From Vreelandella glaciei (lineage in GTDB: Bacteria; Pseudomonadota; Gammaproteobacteria; Pseudomonadales; Halomonadaceae), in NCBI RefSeq assembly GCF_013415125.1, contig NZ_JACCDE010000004.1:1-64000 (forward strand): a DNA stretch of 64,000 nt, read 5' to 3'. Position 1 is the stretch's first letter. Every line of letters starts with the position of its first letter. This document shows positions 24,179 through 32,172 of the stretch, one piece after another. The position numbers were made by a program, and so were the translations under genes. The notes under the pieces are model-generated. The model was not told the origin of the DNA and searched no databases. It saw only the letters and a list, made by a program, of their open reading frames with translations.

Positions 24179-24985
24179 TTAAACATTGTTGTGAATATTG
24201 TTGTGAACATTGTTCTGAAGTAACCGATGATCCGAGCGGCAGGCGTAAAGATCGCCCGAAGGTAACGCTTCGGCACCCGCATTGAGCCACTCGGTCATCG
24301 CTTGCGGCGTTTGCCACTCGGCCCAGCAGAAATGGCGCTGCTCACCAGCGACGATGTTGTAGCGATACTCGCCAAGACGACTCAAATGGTTGATGCAGCT
24401 ATGATTAACCTCTAACGCACCGGATACAAACTCTACCGAAAGCGCGGCCACCGGGCTGCTTAGTCCTGCCAACACCTCAGCTTCAAAGCCCTCTACGTCA
24501 ATTTTGATAAAGCTGGGCTCACCATACTCTTCAATTAACGTATCCAGCGTGGTGACCGGTACCCGCAAGCGCTGTTCCCAGCGCACTTGGCTAAAGCCTG
24601 CATTGCGCTCGCCAATCTGCTCGCGCCATTCAGTGGCCAGGGTGGAAAGCGTCGGGTTGCCGGGGCTAATAGCGATGTCGGCAAAGCCCTCCGTTGGGCC
24701 TGCTGCCATGGGGAGCAGCGTGATGCTGGTGGGCCGAACCAATCGCTTGAACCACTTGGCGAGATCGGGCTGGGGCTCCAGGGCAATTACTTTTGCGCCT
24801 AGCGCATGAAAAGCCGCGCTGCGGTCACCTAAATGAGCGCCAATATCGAACGCGGCAGCACCGGGCTGAATAAACGGCTGATAAAGTCGCTGGAGCCCTC
24901 GCTGACGACCCGGTCGCCAATAGATAAACAGTGAGCGGGCAAGCCCGCCCACGCTACGCAGTCGTTGTAACGCCATGCGCCGCAT
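24179..24985 (-). CDS. FkbM family methyltransferase
   Basis: The 268-residue SAM-dependent methyltransferase has motif I AAAFDIGAHLGDRSAAF near 44, the following acidic VIALEPQPDL near 66, and FIKIDVEGFEAEVLAGL near 157, which defines the FkbM type. Such enzymes usually methylate hydroxyls of sugars or polyketides. AAGGAAA lies before the ATG. The gene sits between opgG (48 bases upstream) and the creatininase gene (21 bases downstream) on one strand, so the three may be co-transcribed. The C-terminal NNVHNNIHNNV is encoded by three tandem 12-base units. Confidence 0.87.
   Translation of the reverse strand: MRRMALQRLRSVGGLARSLFIYWRPGRQRGLQRLYQPFIQPGAAAFDIGAHLGDRSAAFHALGAKVIALEPQPDLAKWFKRLVRPTSITLLPMAAGPTEGFADIAISPGNPTLSTLATEWREQIGERNAGFSQVRWEQRLRVPVTTLDTLIEEYGEPSFIKIDVEGFEAEVLAGLSSPVAALSVEFVSGALEVNHSCINHLSRLGEYRYNIVAGEQRHFCWAEWQTPQAMTEWLNAGAEALPSGDLYACRSDHRLLQNNVHNNIHNNV
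24182..24217. repeat. 12-nt tandem repeat x3 at FkbM gene 3' end
   Basis: AACATTGTTGTG, AATATTGTTGTG and AACATTGTTCTG lie head to tail immediately before the stop and encode the repeated NNVH/NNIH/NNV tail on the minus strand. Confidence 0.9.
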
Positions 24986-25033
24986 TAATTGGGTTTCCTT
25001 GACGCTGGGGGGAAGAGGTTTGCTTTAACAGCG

Positions 25034-26599
25034 TTATTCGGCATCGGGATACCATACGTAATTCCATGTTTCACTCACCGGTTCATGGTTTAAGGTGAGC
25101 CTTAGCCGAACATCGCTGGGTTGATTGTTAGCGGGCACCCGGAAACTCGCACGCCAGCCATTATTGGGCAGCGCGGTGACCTGGGGCAGCAGCACCTCGC
25201 CTAACTGAGCGCTAATATCTAATTCGACGGGTTGATCTGCGGCGATCTCATCTAACGCGCCCCCTTGGAAATCGACAATAAATTGACGTTGCTCGCTGGC
25301 CGAGGAATCGGTTTGCCCTGGCCCAGCTGCACTGCCATGCCGGGTACGAATTGCACGCCCCAGCGTATGAGCTTCTGGGTCATTGTTCAGGGTATGGGTG
25401 AGGTAATGGAGGCGGCGTGACTCACCAGCCTTTAAAGCATCGTCCGCTACCCAGTAGGCAACGATATTGTCGTGAGTTTCATCGGGGGTAGGAATTTCGA
25501 CAAGCTCTACGTGCCCTGGGCCCCACTCATCCAACGGAACCACCCACTGGCTTGGACGCCGGTGGTATTGAGCTTCGGTATCCAGGTAACGGTTAAAATC
25601 TCGCTCTCGTTGCATCAAACCAAAGCCTTGCGGGGAGCTATCCGTAAACGTTGAGGTGCGTAGCTGTTCAGGGTTGGTTAACGGCCGCCAGAGCCACTCG
25701 CCGCTACCGGTGTGCATTAATAGGCCATCTGAGTCGTGCACCTGGGGGCGAAAGTCGTCCGGGCGTTGGCGGCTTGCTTCACCGTAGGTGAACATGCTGG
25801 TAAGCGGTGCGACACCCAGCTTGGCAATATCTTCCCGCGCAAATAGCTCGGCTTCTACTTCAACCTCTGTATCTTCACCGGGCTGGATGATAAAGCGATA
25901 AGCGCCGCTGACGGAGGGGCTGTCCAGCAGTGCTAACAGCTCAAACTGTTCGGCATTGGCGTCGGGTTTATACATCCAGAATTCACGAAACGCCGGAAAT
26001 TCCTCACCGTCGGGCGAGGCGGTACCGATCGCCAGCCCGCGGGTGGATAGTCCGTACGCTTGGTCTCGTCCCACAATACGGAAGTAGCTGGCACCGAGAA
26101 AAACCGCAAACTCGTCAGCGTACTCTGCATTGTTGAGTGGGTAGTGGAGACGAAACCCAGCGTGATCACTACCGGAAAGATCGTACTCTTGCAGCTTTTC
26201 GGCATTGCCATCATAGGAGTAGTTTTCTGACGAAAAGGGCAGCGGGGTGGCGGTGTCGTTTTCAATCACGTTGAGCGCAATCGGTGTTTGAAACAGAAAG
26301 CCGCTGTGAAATAGCTGGAGGCTAAACGGGCTTTCATCTTTCCAATAGGCGTGGTCGGGATCAAAGCGAATTTGCCGGTAGGTATCGTAGTTGAGTTCAC
26401 GTAATACCTCAGGCAGTGATTCTTCAGGGGCTTGATAAGGCGTTTCTGCAAGCTGTTGGGCGCGTTCAATGACCGCATTGAAATGTTTATCGTCTTCAGC
26501 AAAGGCGGTAGAGGCGAGCATCGAATAGCCAAGTAAAACCATCCACCTACCAGCATGCCCTTTATTGGCATGCCCTCTGTTGAAATAGTTGAAATGCAT
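25034..26599 (-). CDS. opgG: Glucan biosynthesis protein OpgG (MdoG)
   Basis: The 521-residue periplasmic protein acts in making osmoregulated periplasmic glucans. It starts at 26599 (AAGGATC about 9 bases upstream) with a signal peptide ending near STAFAED; a longer open frame upstream is not typical. Family features include FDPDHAYW, FQLQLF-like SPFSLQLFHSGF, GASYFRIVGRDQAYGLSTRGLAI near 175, FPAFREFW and SSPQGFGLMQRERDFNRY near 325. The glucosyltransferase gene opgH, usually next to it, is absent here. A membrane phosphotransferase-like gene is divergent and may modify the glucans. Confidence 0.93.
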   Translation of the reverse strand: MHFNYFNRGHANKGHAGRWMVLLGYSMLASTAFAEDDKHFNAVIERAQQLAETPYQAPEESLPEVLRELNYDTYRQIRFDPDHAYWKDESPFSLQLFHSGFLFQTPIALNVIENDTATPLPFSSENYSYDGNAEKLQEYDLSGSDHAGFRLHYPLNNAEYADEFAVFLGASYFRIVGRDQAYGLSTRGLAIGTASPDGEEFPAFREFWMYKPDANAEQFELLALLDSPSVSGAYRFIIQPGEDTEVEVEAELFAREDIAKLGVAPLTSMFTYGEASRQRPDDFRPQVHDSDGLLMHTGSGEWLWRPLTNPEQLRTSTFTDSSPQGFGLMQRERDFNRYLDTEAQYHRRPSQWVVPLDEWGPGHVELVEIPTPDETHDNIVAYWVADDALKAGESRRLHYLTHTLNNDPEAHTLGRAIRTRHGSAAGPGQTDSSASEQRQFIVDFQGGALDEIAADQPVELDISAQLGEVLLPQVTALPNNGWRASFRVPANNQPSDVRLRLTLNHEPVSETWNYVWYPDAE

Positions 26600-26834
26600 G
26601 GGCGAGATCCTTTCGAGTGAAGACCATGCTAAACGCATGGCATTAGGCCAGGCAAAACGTGAAATTTTTAAACAATAGCTATACGATTGATCGCGACAGT
26701 ACATGATTATTGCGTTTTTCAGCAGCCTTATTCCTTGCTCTCTTCTCTTTAAAACGTGAATAGCTTCTCTTCGAGGCTGAGCTAACACACTACCTAAGAC
26801 ACTGTAAGCTAAAGCAGGTACCAATGAGAATGCG
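26600..26834. promoter_or_regulatory. Divergent promoter region, opgG and membrane phosphatase-like gene
   Basis: These 235 bases separate two divergent cell-envelope genes and are AT-richer than both. At 26824-26838 a four-codon frame (MRMR, ATG to TGA) overlaps the start ATG of the plus-strand gene and has the better placed AGG site, so it may couple translation. Confidence 0.45.
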
Positions 26835-28523
26835 ATGAGTCGATTATTATTAACGTTGCTAATGCTGAATTTCCTGCTCGTCGCGCCGCTATGGTGGCGG
26901 TTTGGAGATTTGAGTGCGCATTTGATCGCTTGGGAAGCGTTCATCATTGCGCCTCTTATGCTGCTGCTTCCGGCCGGCCAAGTGCGCCGCTTAGTGGGGA
27001 TTGGATTAGTCAGTTGGGTCATGCTGGCAACCGCGGCTAACCTGGGGACAGCGGCAACCCATATGGCATTTGCCCGGCCACTCAACCTCTATCTCGATGT
27101 ACCCTTGCTGCGCTCTATTTATCACCTGCTAGTCGGTAATGTTGGCCAGTTATTGGCCGTCTTCGCCATGCTGGCAGGCGTTGCCTTACTGCTCGGCATT
27201 ACCCTGGGTTTAACGCGACTGCTGCTTCCCCCGGTAAGTTACCCACTCAAACGGCTGCCCGGCATAGTGGCTTTTACGCTGTTGATCGTTGCCACTACCT
27301 GCGCGGTGCTCGAAATTAACGGCGTTCGATGGGTGGATAGTGCCCGTTTGCCAATGGTAAACAGCACGCGTTTTCAGTGGCAGCAAATTACCGATACCCA
27401 CGCCGCACGCCTTGCCTTTACCGCTCAGTTGGAGGCTGCGCCATTAGAGCGTCAGCCGCTACCGGGGCTTGAAGGGCGCAATGTGTTGCTAACCTTTGTC
27501 GAGTCCTACGGTGTCTCGGCACTGGATGATCCGCGTTATGCAAGCATCCTCCAGCCCACGCTGGCCGATATGCAGCAGCGGTTAGCAGCGCGCGATCTCC
27601 ACGTGGTATCCGGAATGTTGCAGTCGCCGATTCGGGGCGGACAGTCCTGGCTGGCCCACGCAACGGCGCTAAGCGGGCGATGGATCGATAATCAGCTGTG
27701 GTATCAATTGATGCTAGACAGCAGCCACTCCACGTTGATCGACGACTTCAGCGCCACCGGGCAGCGGACCTTGGCAGTAATGCCCGCGATCACCCTGGCA
27801 TGGCCGGAAGGCGAAGCCTACGGTTTCGATGAAATTGCCGCAGCCAAAGATATCGATTACGCCGGGCCAGCGCTTAACTGGGTGACCATGCCCGATCAAT
27901 TTACCCTCGATTACACTCAGCGCCATTTGATCGGTGATTCCCCCCTGTTCGCCCAGTTGGCGCTGATCTCCAGCCACGCCCCCTGGACGCCCATTCTGCC
28001 CGTGTTGGATGATTGGTCATCCATCGGCGATGGGCGCATTTTTGCGCCTTGGCAAGCGGCCGGGGACCCGCCAGAAGTGCTGTGGCAAGACATCGAGCGC
28101 ATTCGTGATCACTATGCGTGGTCGGTGGACTACGCTGTTAAGGTAACGGGACGCTGGGCTGAGCGCGTAGTGGACGACAACACGCTATTGATAGTGCTTG
28201 GCGATCATCAGCCAGCGCCGTTGATCACCGGCGACAGTGCCAGTGCGGCGGTGCCGGTGCATATTATCAGCGGAGATCCAGCTTTATTGGCACCATTTTT
28301 GGCACGCGGTTTTGTTAATGGCACGCTGCCACCGCTCGCCCAAGCGCCGAATGCTCCCAGGATGAGCCAACTGCGCCACTGGCTGCAGGAGGATTTTGGC
28401 GAGTTAGCGACTGAACTAAGCGTTGATGAGCAAACAGGGACGACGTTTGAGACAGAAATTCCCCCAGATTTAGGGGCCGTGACAAGGACTATGACAAGGA
28501 CTATGACAAGGACGCAGCAATGA
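26835..28523 (+). CDS. Membrane sulfatase/alkaline-phosphatase superfamily protein (LtaS/OpgB-like)
   Basis: The 562-residue protein has about four to five N-terminal helices (1-180) and a periplasmic catalytic domain of the LtaS/sulfatase type. Visible metal and catalytic elements are NVLLTFVESYGVSAL near 215, GGQSWLAHATALSG near 268 with the likely nucleophile, and LLIVLGDHQPAP near 455. Relatives transfer phosphoglycerol or phosphoethanolamine to glycans. Being divergent from opgG, a role in decorating periplasmic glucans, like OpgB, is plausible. It overlaps the AlgA/ManC gene by ATGA. Its last residues TMTRTMTRTQQ are encoded by tandem 12-base units. Confidence 0.83.
   Translation: MSRLLLTLLMLNFLLVAPLWWRFGDLSAHLIAWEAFIIAPLMLLLPAGQVRRLVGIGLVSWVMLATAANLGTAATHMAFARPLNLYLDVPLLRSIYHLLVGNVGQLLAVFAMLAGVALLLGITLGLTRLLLPPVSYPLKRLPGIVAFTLLIVATTCAVLEINGVRWVDSARLPMVNSTRFQWQQITDTHAARLAFTAQLEAAPLERQPLPGLEGRNVLLTFVESYGVSALDDPRYASILQPTLADMQQRLAARDLHVVSGMLQSPIRGGQSWLAHATALSGRWIDNQLWYQLMLDSSHSTLIDDFSATGQRTLAVMPAITLAWPEGEAYGFDEIAAAKDIDYAGPALNWVTMPDQFTLDYTQRHLIGDSPLFAQLALISSHAPWTPILPVLDDWSSIGDGRIFAPWQAAGDPPEVLWQDIERIRDHYAWSVDYAVKVTGRWAERVVDDNTLLIVLGDHQPAPLITGDSASAAVPVHIISGDPALLAPFLARGFVNGTLPPLAQAPNAPRMSQLRHWLQEDFGELATELSVDEQTGTTFETEIPPDLGAVTRTMTRTMTRTQQ
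28479..28514. repeat. 12-nt tandem repeat x3 at gene 3' end
   Basis: GTGACAAGGACT, ATGACAAGGACT and ATGACAAGGACG lie head to tail and encode the TRT-M repeats at the C-terminus, ending three codons before the stop. Confidence 0.9.
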
Positions 28524-29929
28524 TTCAGCCAGTGATTTTAAGCGGCGGTAGCGGCACGCGGCTCTGGCCGCTCTCGCGAGAGCAGATGCCTAAGCAGTTT
28601 TTGCGCTTAACCTCTTCACAGAGCCTGCTGCAGCAAACCCTCGGCCGCCTAGCCGGATTAACCGATACCGCACCGATGCTGATGGGCCACCATAGCCACC
28701 GCTTTTTAATGGCCGAGCAGCTACGGGAAATCGATCAAGATGCCACCATTGTGCTCGAACCCGAAGGTCGTAACACTGCCCCGGCCATTGCCTGTGCGGC
28801 GCTGTTAGCCCGCCTTTCGGGAGAGGATCCGCTACTGCTGGTGCTTCCCGCAGACCATGCTATTGGAGATGTCATGGCGTTCCAGCATAGCGTGTCACTT
28901 GCCCAGCCGTTAGCCGAAGCGGGTTATCTTGTTACCTTCGGAGTAGTCCCGACCCAGCCTGAAACCGGTTATGGCTATATTGCCTGCGGCGAGCCGCTGG
29001 AAGGCGGCCATCATCTTGCGGCTTTTATTGAAAAACCGGACGCCAAGCGTGCTGCTACGCTAGTCGAAAGCGGCGATTACCTGTGGAACAGCGGGATGTT
29101 TTTGCTGCGTGCCTCAAACTATCTGGATCAATTACAGCGGCTACAGCCGACAATGCTGAAAGCCTGCCAAGAAGCGGTTAACAGCGCGCACCGTGACTTG
29201 GATTTTCTGCGCCTGGGCGAAGCAGCGTTTGGTCGTTGCCCGACTGACTCCATTGACTACGCGGTGATGGAGCATTGTGATCGCGCCGCCGTGGTGCCTT
29301 TGGCCGCTGCGTGGAGTGATATCGGCAGTTTTGATGCGCTATGGGCAACCGTCGAGCCTGACGCAGCGGGCAATGCCAGCAAAGGTGATGCCTGGCTAAC
29401 CGATACTCAGGGTTCACTGGTGTTTGCCGAGCACCGCCTTGTGGCGACGCTGGGGGTGCAAAATCTAATCGTAGTGGAGACATCGGACAGCGTGTTGGTG
29501 GCCCACCGCGACCAGGCGCAGCAGGTCAAGCAACTGGTGGCTTCGCTTTCAAAGGCAGGGCGCAGCGAGCCCTGCTCGGCACCTCAGGTGCAGCGCCCTT
29601 GGGGCAGCTTTCAGGCGATGGACAGCGGCGAGCGCTATCAGGTCAAACACATTACCGTGAAGCCCAGTGGGCGGCTATCACTACAGCGCCATCACCACCG
29701 CGCTGAGCACTGGATTGTGGTGAGGGGAACCGCGCGCGTAACGCTTGAGGAGCGCAGCTTCCTGGTGAGTGAAAATCAGTCGACCTATATCCCCATTGGC
29801 GCGCTCCATCGTCTGGAAAATACCGGCAAGATTCCTCTTGAGCTGATTGAAGTGCAGTCGGGTAGCTACCTGGGTGAAGACGACATCGAGCGCTTAGATG
29901 ATGTTTACGCCCGACATAGCAGTGAATGA
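28520..29929 (+). CDS. algA: Mannose-1-phosphate guanylyltransferase / mannose-6-phosphate isomerase
   Basis: The 469-residue bifunctional enzyme makes mannose-6-phosphate from fructose-6-phosphate and GDP-mannose from mannose-1-phosphate and GTP. The nucleotidyltransferase half has PVILSGGSGTRLWPLSRE at residue 4 and FIEKPDAKRA near 166. The cupin isomerase half from about 350 has RPWGSFQAMDSG, LSLQRHHHRAEHWIVVRGTA and IPIGALHRLEN. It is also called ManC/CpsB. GDP-mannose feeds exopolysaccharide synthesis. The ATG overlaps the previous stop by 4 bases, so both genes are probably one transcript. Confidence 0.94.
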   Translation: MIQPVILSGGSGTRLWPLSREQMPKQFLRLTSSQSLLQQTLGRLAGLTDTAPMLMGHHSHRFLMAEQLREIDQDATIVLEPEGRNTAPAIACAALLARLSGEDPLLLVLPADHAIGDVMAFQHSVSLAQPLAEAGYLVTFGVVPTQPETGYGYIACGEPLEGGHHLAAFIEKPDAKRAATLVESGDYLWNSGMFLLRASNYLDQLQRLQPTMLKACQEAVNSAHRDLDFLRLGEAAFGRCPTDSIDYAVMEHCDRAAVVPLAAAWSDIGSFDALWATVEPDAAGNASKGDAWLTDTQGSLVFAEHRLVATLGVQNLIVVETSDSVLVAHRDQAQQVKQLVASLSKAGRSEPCSAPQVQRPWGSFQAMDSGERYQVKHITVKPSGRLSLQRHHHRAEHWIVVRGTARVTLEERSFLVSENQSTYIPIGALHRLENTGKIPLELIEVQSGSYLGEDDIERLDDVYARHSSE

Positions 29930-29947
29930 CGCCTAGCTCACCAGCAC

Positions 29948-30298
29948 TTACCAGAGCCAGCTGGCAGGGCGCGCCGGTGGGCGGCCTTTGCGTACATCGA
30001 CCCAGCCGAGCACACAGCGCACGCCCAACCATACCGCTAGCAGTGGCCAAAGCAGGGTGCCAACGATGACAATGCTGAGCAAGAAGGCAATGCAGGCGTA
30101 CAGCGTGCCGATCCAGAACGTGCGGATTAGGTAACGGTAGTGCGGCTGTAGCCATGGCGCTGCATCTTTGCGGTAGACGTAGGCAATCACTACACCGATC
30201 AGCAGGGTGATATTGGCGGTCACAATGCCCGCCAGGTAGAGCGCGTAAATAATTTGCGGCGGGCGGGTCTCATCGCCGGGTAGGTCGTTTTGCATCAT
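29948..30298 (-). CDS. DUF4870-like small membrane protein (paralogue 1)
   Basis: The 116-residue protein has three helices with conserved IIYALYLAGIV, VIAYVYRKDA, HYRYLIRTFWIG and a C-terminal SWLW. It is clearly related along its length to the gene at 31249-31638, with the LpxL-like acyltransferase between them. Function is unknown. It follows the acyltransferase gene by 12 bases on the same strand. Confidence 0.8.
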   Translation of the reverse strand: MMQNDLPGDETRPPQIIYALYLAGIVTANITLLIGVVIAYVYRKDAAPWLQPHYRYLIRTFWIGTLYACIAFLLSIVIVGTLLWPLLAVWLGVRCVLGWVDVRKGRPPARPASWLW

Positions 30299-30310
30299 AA
30301 GTAAGCCTTG

Positions 30311-31249
30311 TTAATAAAGCCGATAGTCGCGGTAGTTAGCTAATTTCTGCTGCTCCTGAACCACTTTACGGTAGCGCTTGTACTCCCACTGATACTGGGC
30401 AGGGTCCAAGCTGATTGCGGCCTCCACACTGGCGTTGACCCCCGTCGCAGACTGCACATCATCGTCGCTATACACGCGCTCATCGGCTTCCAGGAAATGA
30501 ATCTCGAACCCTTTGCCAGGTACCCGCAGCGCCACGCCGGTGACTACCCTTGCCTGGGTACGGGCTACCAGTTTCGGCAGTAGTGTGGCGGTATAAGCGT
30601 CGCGGCCAAAAAAGGGCGCGAAAACGCCGCTGCCCCAGTCAGGCTCCTGGTCGGGCAGCATGCCAATCGCTTCACTGCGTTTAAGCGCTTTGAGCAGTGC
30701 TGCCACCCCGCGCGGGTTGGTGGGCACCAGACTCGCCCCCATGCGCTCGCGGCCATGTCGAATCACAGGATCGAGATCAATGATTTTGGGTGGTTCGTAC
30801 ATGGCGGTAAACGGGAAGTGGCTCGATAGCCAGAAGTTAAGCACTTCCCAATTGCCAAAGTGTGGCGCGAGCACAATCACGCCGCGGCTCTCGGTGCGGG
30901 CGTTGTCGAGTTTGTCGCGACCGTATACCGCTAAAATATTGGTTTCTACTTTTTGTGGTTCCGCCATCCAGGCGTGACCCAATTCCAGCATGGTAGCGGT
31001 CGAATGTTTCAAGCTCTGCTTTGCAAGAGCGTGACGTTCAGCGTTAGAGAGAGCTGGATAAACGGCCGTAAGATTGCGCTCGGTTACCCAACGCTCACGC
31101 TTATTGAGACGGTAAACGACTGGGCCCAGCACCGAGGAAATGCGCCATAGGCGCGTGACTGGCCAGCGTGATAACTGACGCCATAGCCAACTGATGGCAC
31201 TGGCCTTGGAAAAAAGCCTGCTGGTGTTACCCGTTGGTTGCGTCATCAC
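30311..31249 (-). CDS. LpxL/HtrB-family lipid A acyltransferase
   Basis: The 312-residue protein matches the lysophospholipid/lipid A acyltransferase family: VLAPHFGNWEVLNFW near 127 has the H-x4-E catalytic pair, and GVAALLKALKRSEAIGMLPDQEPDWGSG near 180 is typical. It likely adds a secondary acyl chain to lipid A at the inner membrane. The start is a GTG sharing one base with the TAG of the previous gene (or the ATG right after). It lies in a three-gene minus-strand operon between two DUF4870-like paralogues. The paralogue to LpxL, LpxM or LpxP cannot be assigned. Confidence 0.9.
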   Translation of the reverse strand: MMTQPTGNTSRLFSKASAISWLWRQLSRWPVTRLWRISSVLGPVVYRLNKRERWVTERNLTAVYPALSNAERHALAKQSLKHSTATMLELGHAWMAEPQKVETNILAVYGRDKLDNARTESRGVIVLAPHFGNWEVLNFWLSSHFPFTAMYEPPKIIDLDPVIRHGRERMGASLVPTNPRGVAALLKALKRSEAIGMLPDQEPDWGSGVFAPFFGRDAYTATLLPKLVARTQARVVTGVALRVPGKGFEIHFLEADERVYSDDDVQSATGVNASVEAAISLDPAQYQWEYKRYRKVVQEQQKLANYRDYRLY

Positions 31250-31638
31250 TAAAACAGCCAGGAATCTACGTTGGAGGGCGCGCGCTTCTCCTGCAGCCCT
31301 TTGAAGCCTTTAACGCAGCGGATAATTAGCCAGACAGCAAGGGCCAGGAGTAGCGGGAAACCGATTAGTATCAAGGTCAATATCGAAAACACAATGCCGT
31401 AGACTAATCCTATCCAGAACGTACGAATCTGATAGCGGTAGTGCTCGTCTAACCAAACCGGACCTTTGTCTTTATAAACGTAGGCGATGACCACGCCGAT
31501 AATAGACGTAAAGCCGAGGATAAAACTGGCCAGATAGAGCGCATAGATCACCACCGCCATCGTGGTGTCCGGCTGTTGGCTTCGCTCTTCGCTAACAACG
31601 TCGCCTTCTAGTGGCGCATCATGGGCGTTATCACGCAT
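31249..31638 (-). CDS. DUF4870-like small membrane protein (paralogue 2)
   Basis: The 129-residue protein has a polar N-terminus of about 25 residues and three helices carrying VVIYALYLASFIL, VIAYVYKDKG, HYRYQIRTFWIG and a final SWLF, so it is a paralogue of the gene at 29948-30298. It is the first gene of the three-gene unit with the acyltransferase; its stop shares a base with the next start. Function is unknown, perhaps envelope related given its neighbours. Confidence 0.82.
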   Translation of the reverse strand: MRDNAHDAPLEGDVVSEERSQQPDTTMAVVIYALYLASFILGFTSIIGVVIAYVYKDKGPVWLDEHYRYQIRTFWIGLVYGIVFSILTLILIGFPLLLALAVWLIIRCVKGFKGLQEKRAPSNVDSWLF

Positions 31639-31748
31639 AACGGTTCCTTTCGATAAATCCTGTATTGGCGCTGGTACGCCTCGATAGGCGCTTCATGTGC
31701 TCTATGACAGCGTGCGCTCTTCGCCATCTCATTAATGGCCACGGGGTG

Positions 31749-32132
31749 TTAACGCGCAGCGGGGCGGCATATTTCCAGCAGGTTGCCGTCTGGGTCGCGC
31801 AGGTAGATTGATTCGATCGGCCCATTAGCGCCTTGGCGAGCAACGGGGCCTAGCTCTATATCAATTGCCAGTGCCTCCAAGTGCTGTTTGAACTCATCAA
31901 GCGGTAACTGGCAACGCAGACATAAATCCAGGCTGCCAGGGGTAGGCGTCGCAGAGATGGGGGCGATGTCGGTATCGGTTTGATGCAGGCGTAGCGCCGT
32001 ATCACCGAGCATTAAATCGACCCGCTGGGCGTCGCGGTAACGTACGTCTAACCCTAACACCCGTGAGTAAAAGTCGACGGCGCGACCCATGTCGGTCACG
32101 GTAACTACAAGATGATCCAGACCTGATAGCAT
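31749..32132 (-). CDS. VOC family protein (glyoxalase/bleomycin-resistance fold)
   Basis: The 127-residue protein has the two beta-alpha-beta-beta-beta modules of the vicinal-oxygen-chelate fold: LDHLVVTVTDMGRAVDFYSRVLG at the N-terminus and IESIYLRDPDGNLLEICRP at the end, supplying His and Glu metal ligands. The start at 32132 has AAGGAAAG 5 bases upstream; an upstream ATG at 32207 would add an unlikely tail. The substrate is unknown. It is divergent from the methyltransferase gene at 32173. Confidence 0.87.
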   Translation of the reverse strand: MLSGLDHLVVTVTDMGRAVDFYSRVLGLDVRYRDAQRVDLMLGDTALRLHQTDTDIAPISATPTPGSLDLCLRCQLPLDEFKQHLEALAIDIELGPVARQGANGPIESIYLRDPDGNLLEICRPAAR

Positions 32133-32172
32133 GCCACTTTCCTTAATTCGTAACGATAAGCCAGAGAATACG

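Noticed and set aside
25034-27085. 683-residue form of OpgG
   Set aside because: The first 162 codons precede the signal peptide, cross the divergent promoter region and overlap the neighbouring gene; the ATG at 26599 is preferred.
31631-31843. 70-residue minus-strand frame between DUF4870 and VOC genes
   Set aside because: It overlaps both neighbours in another frame and has no motif.
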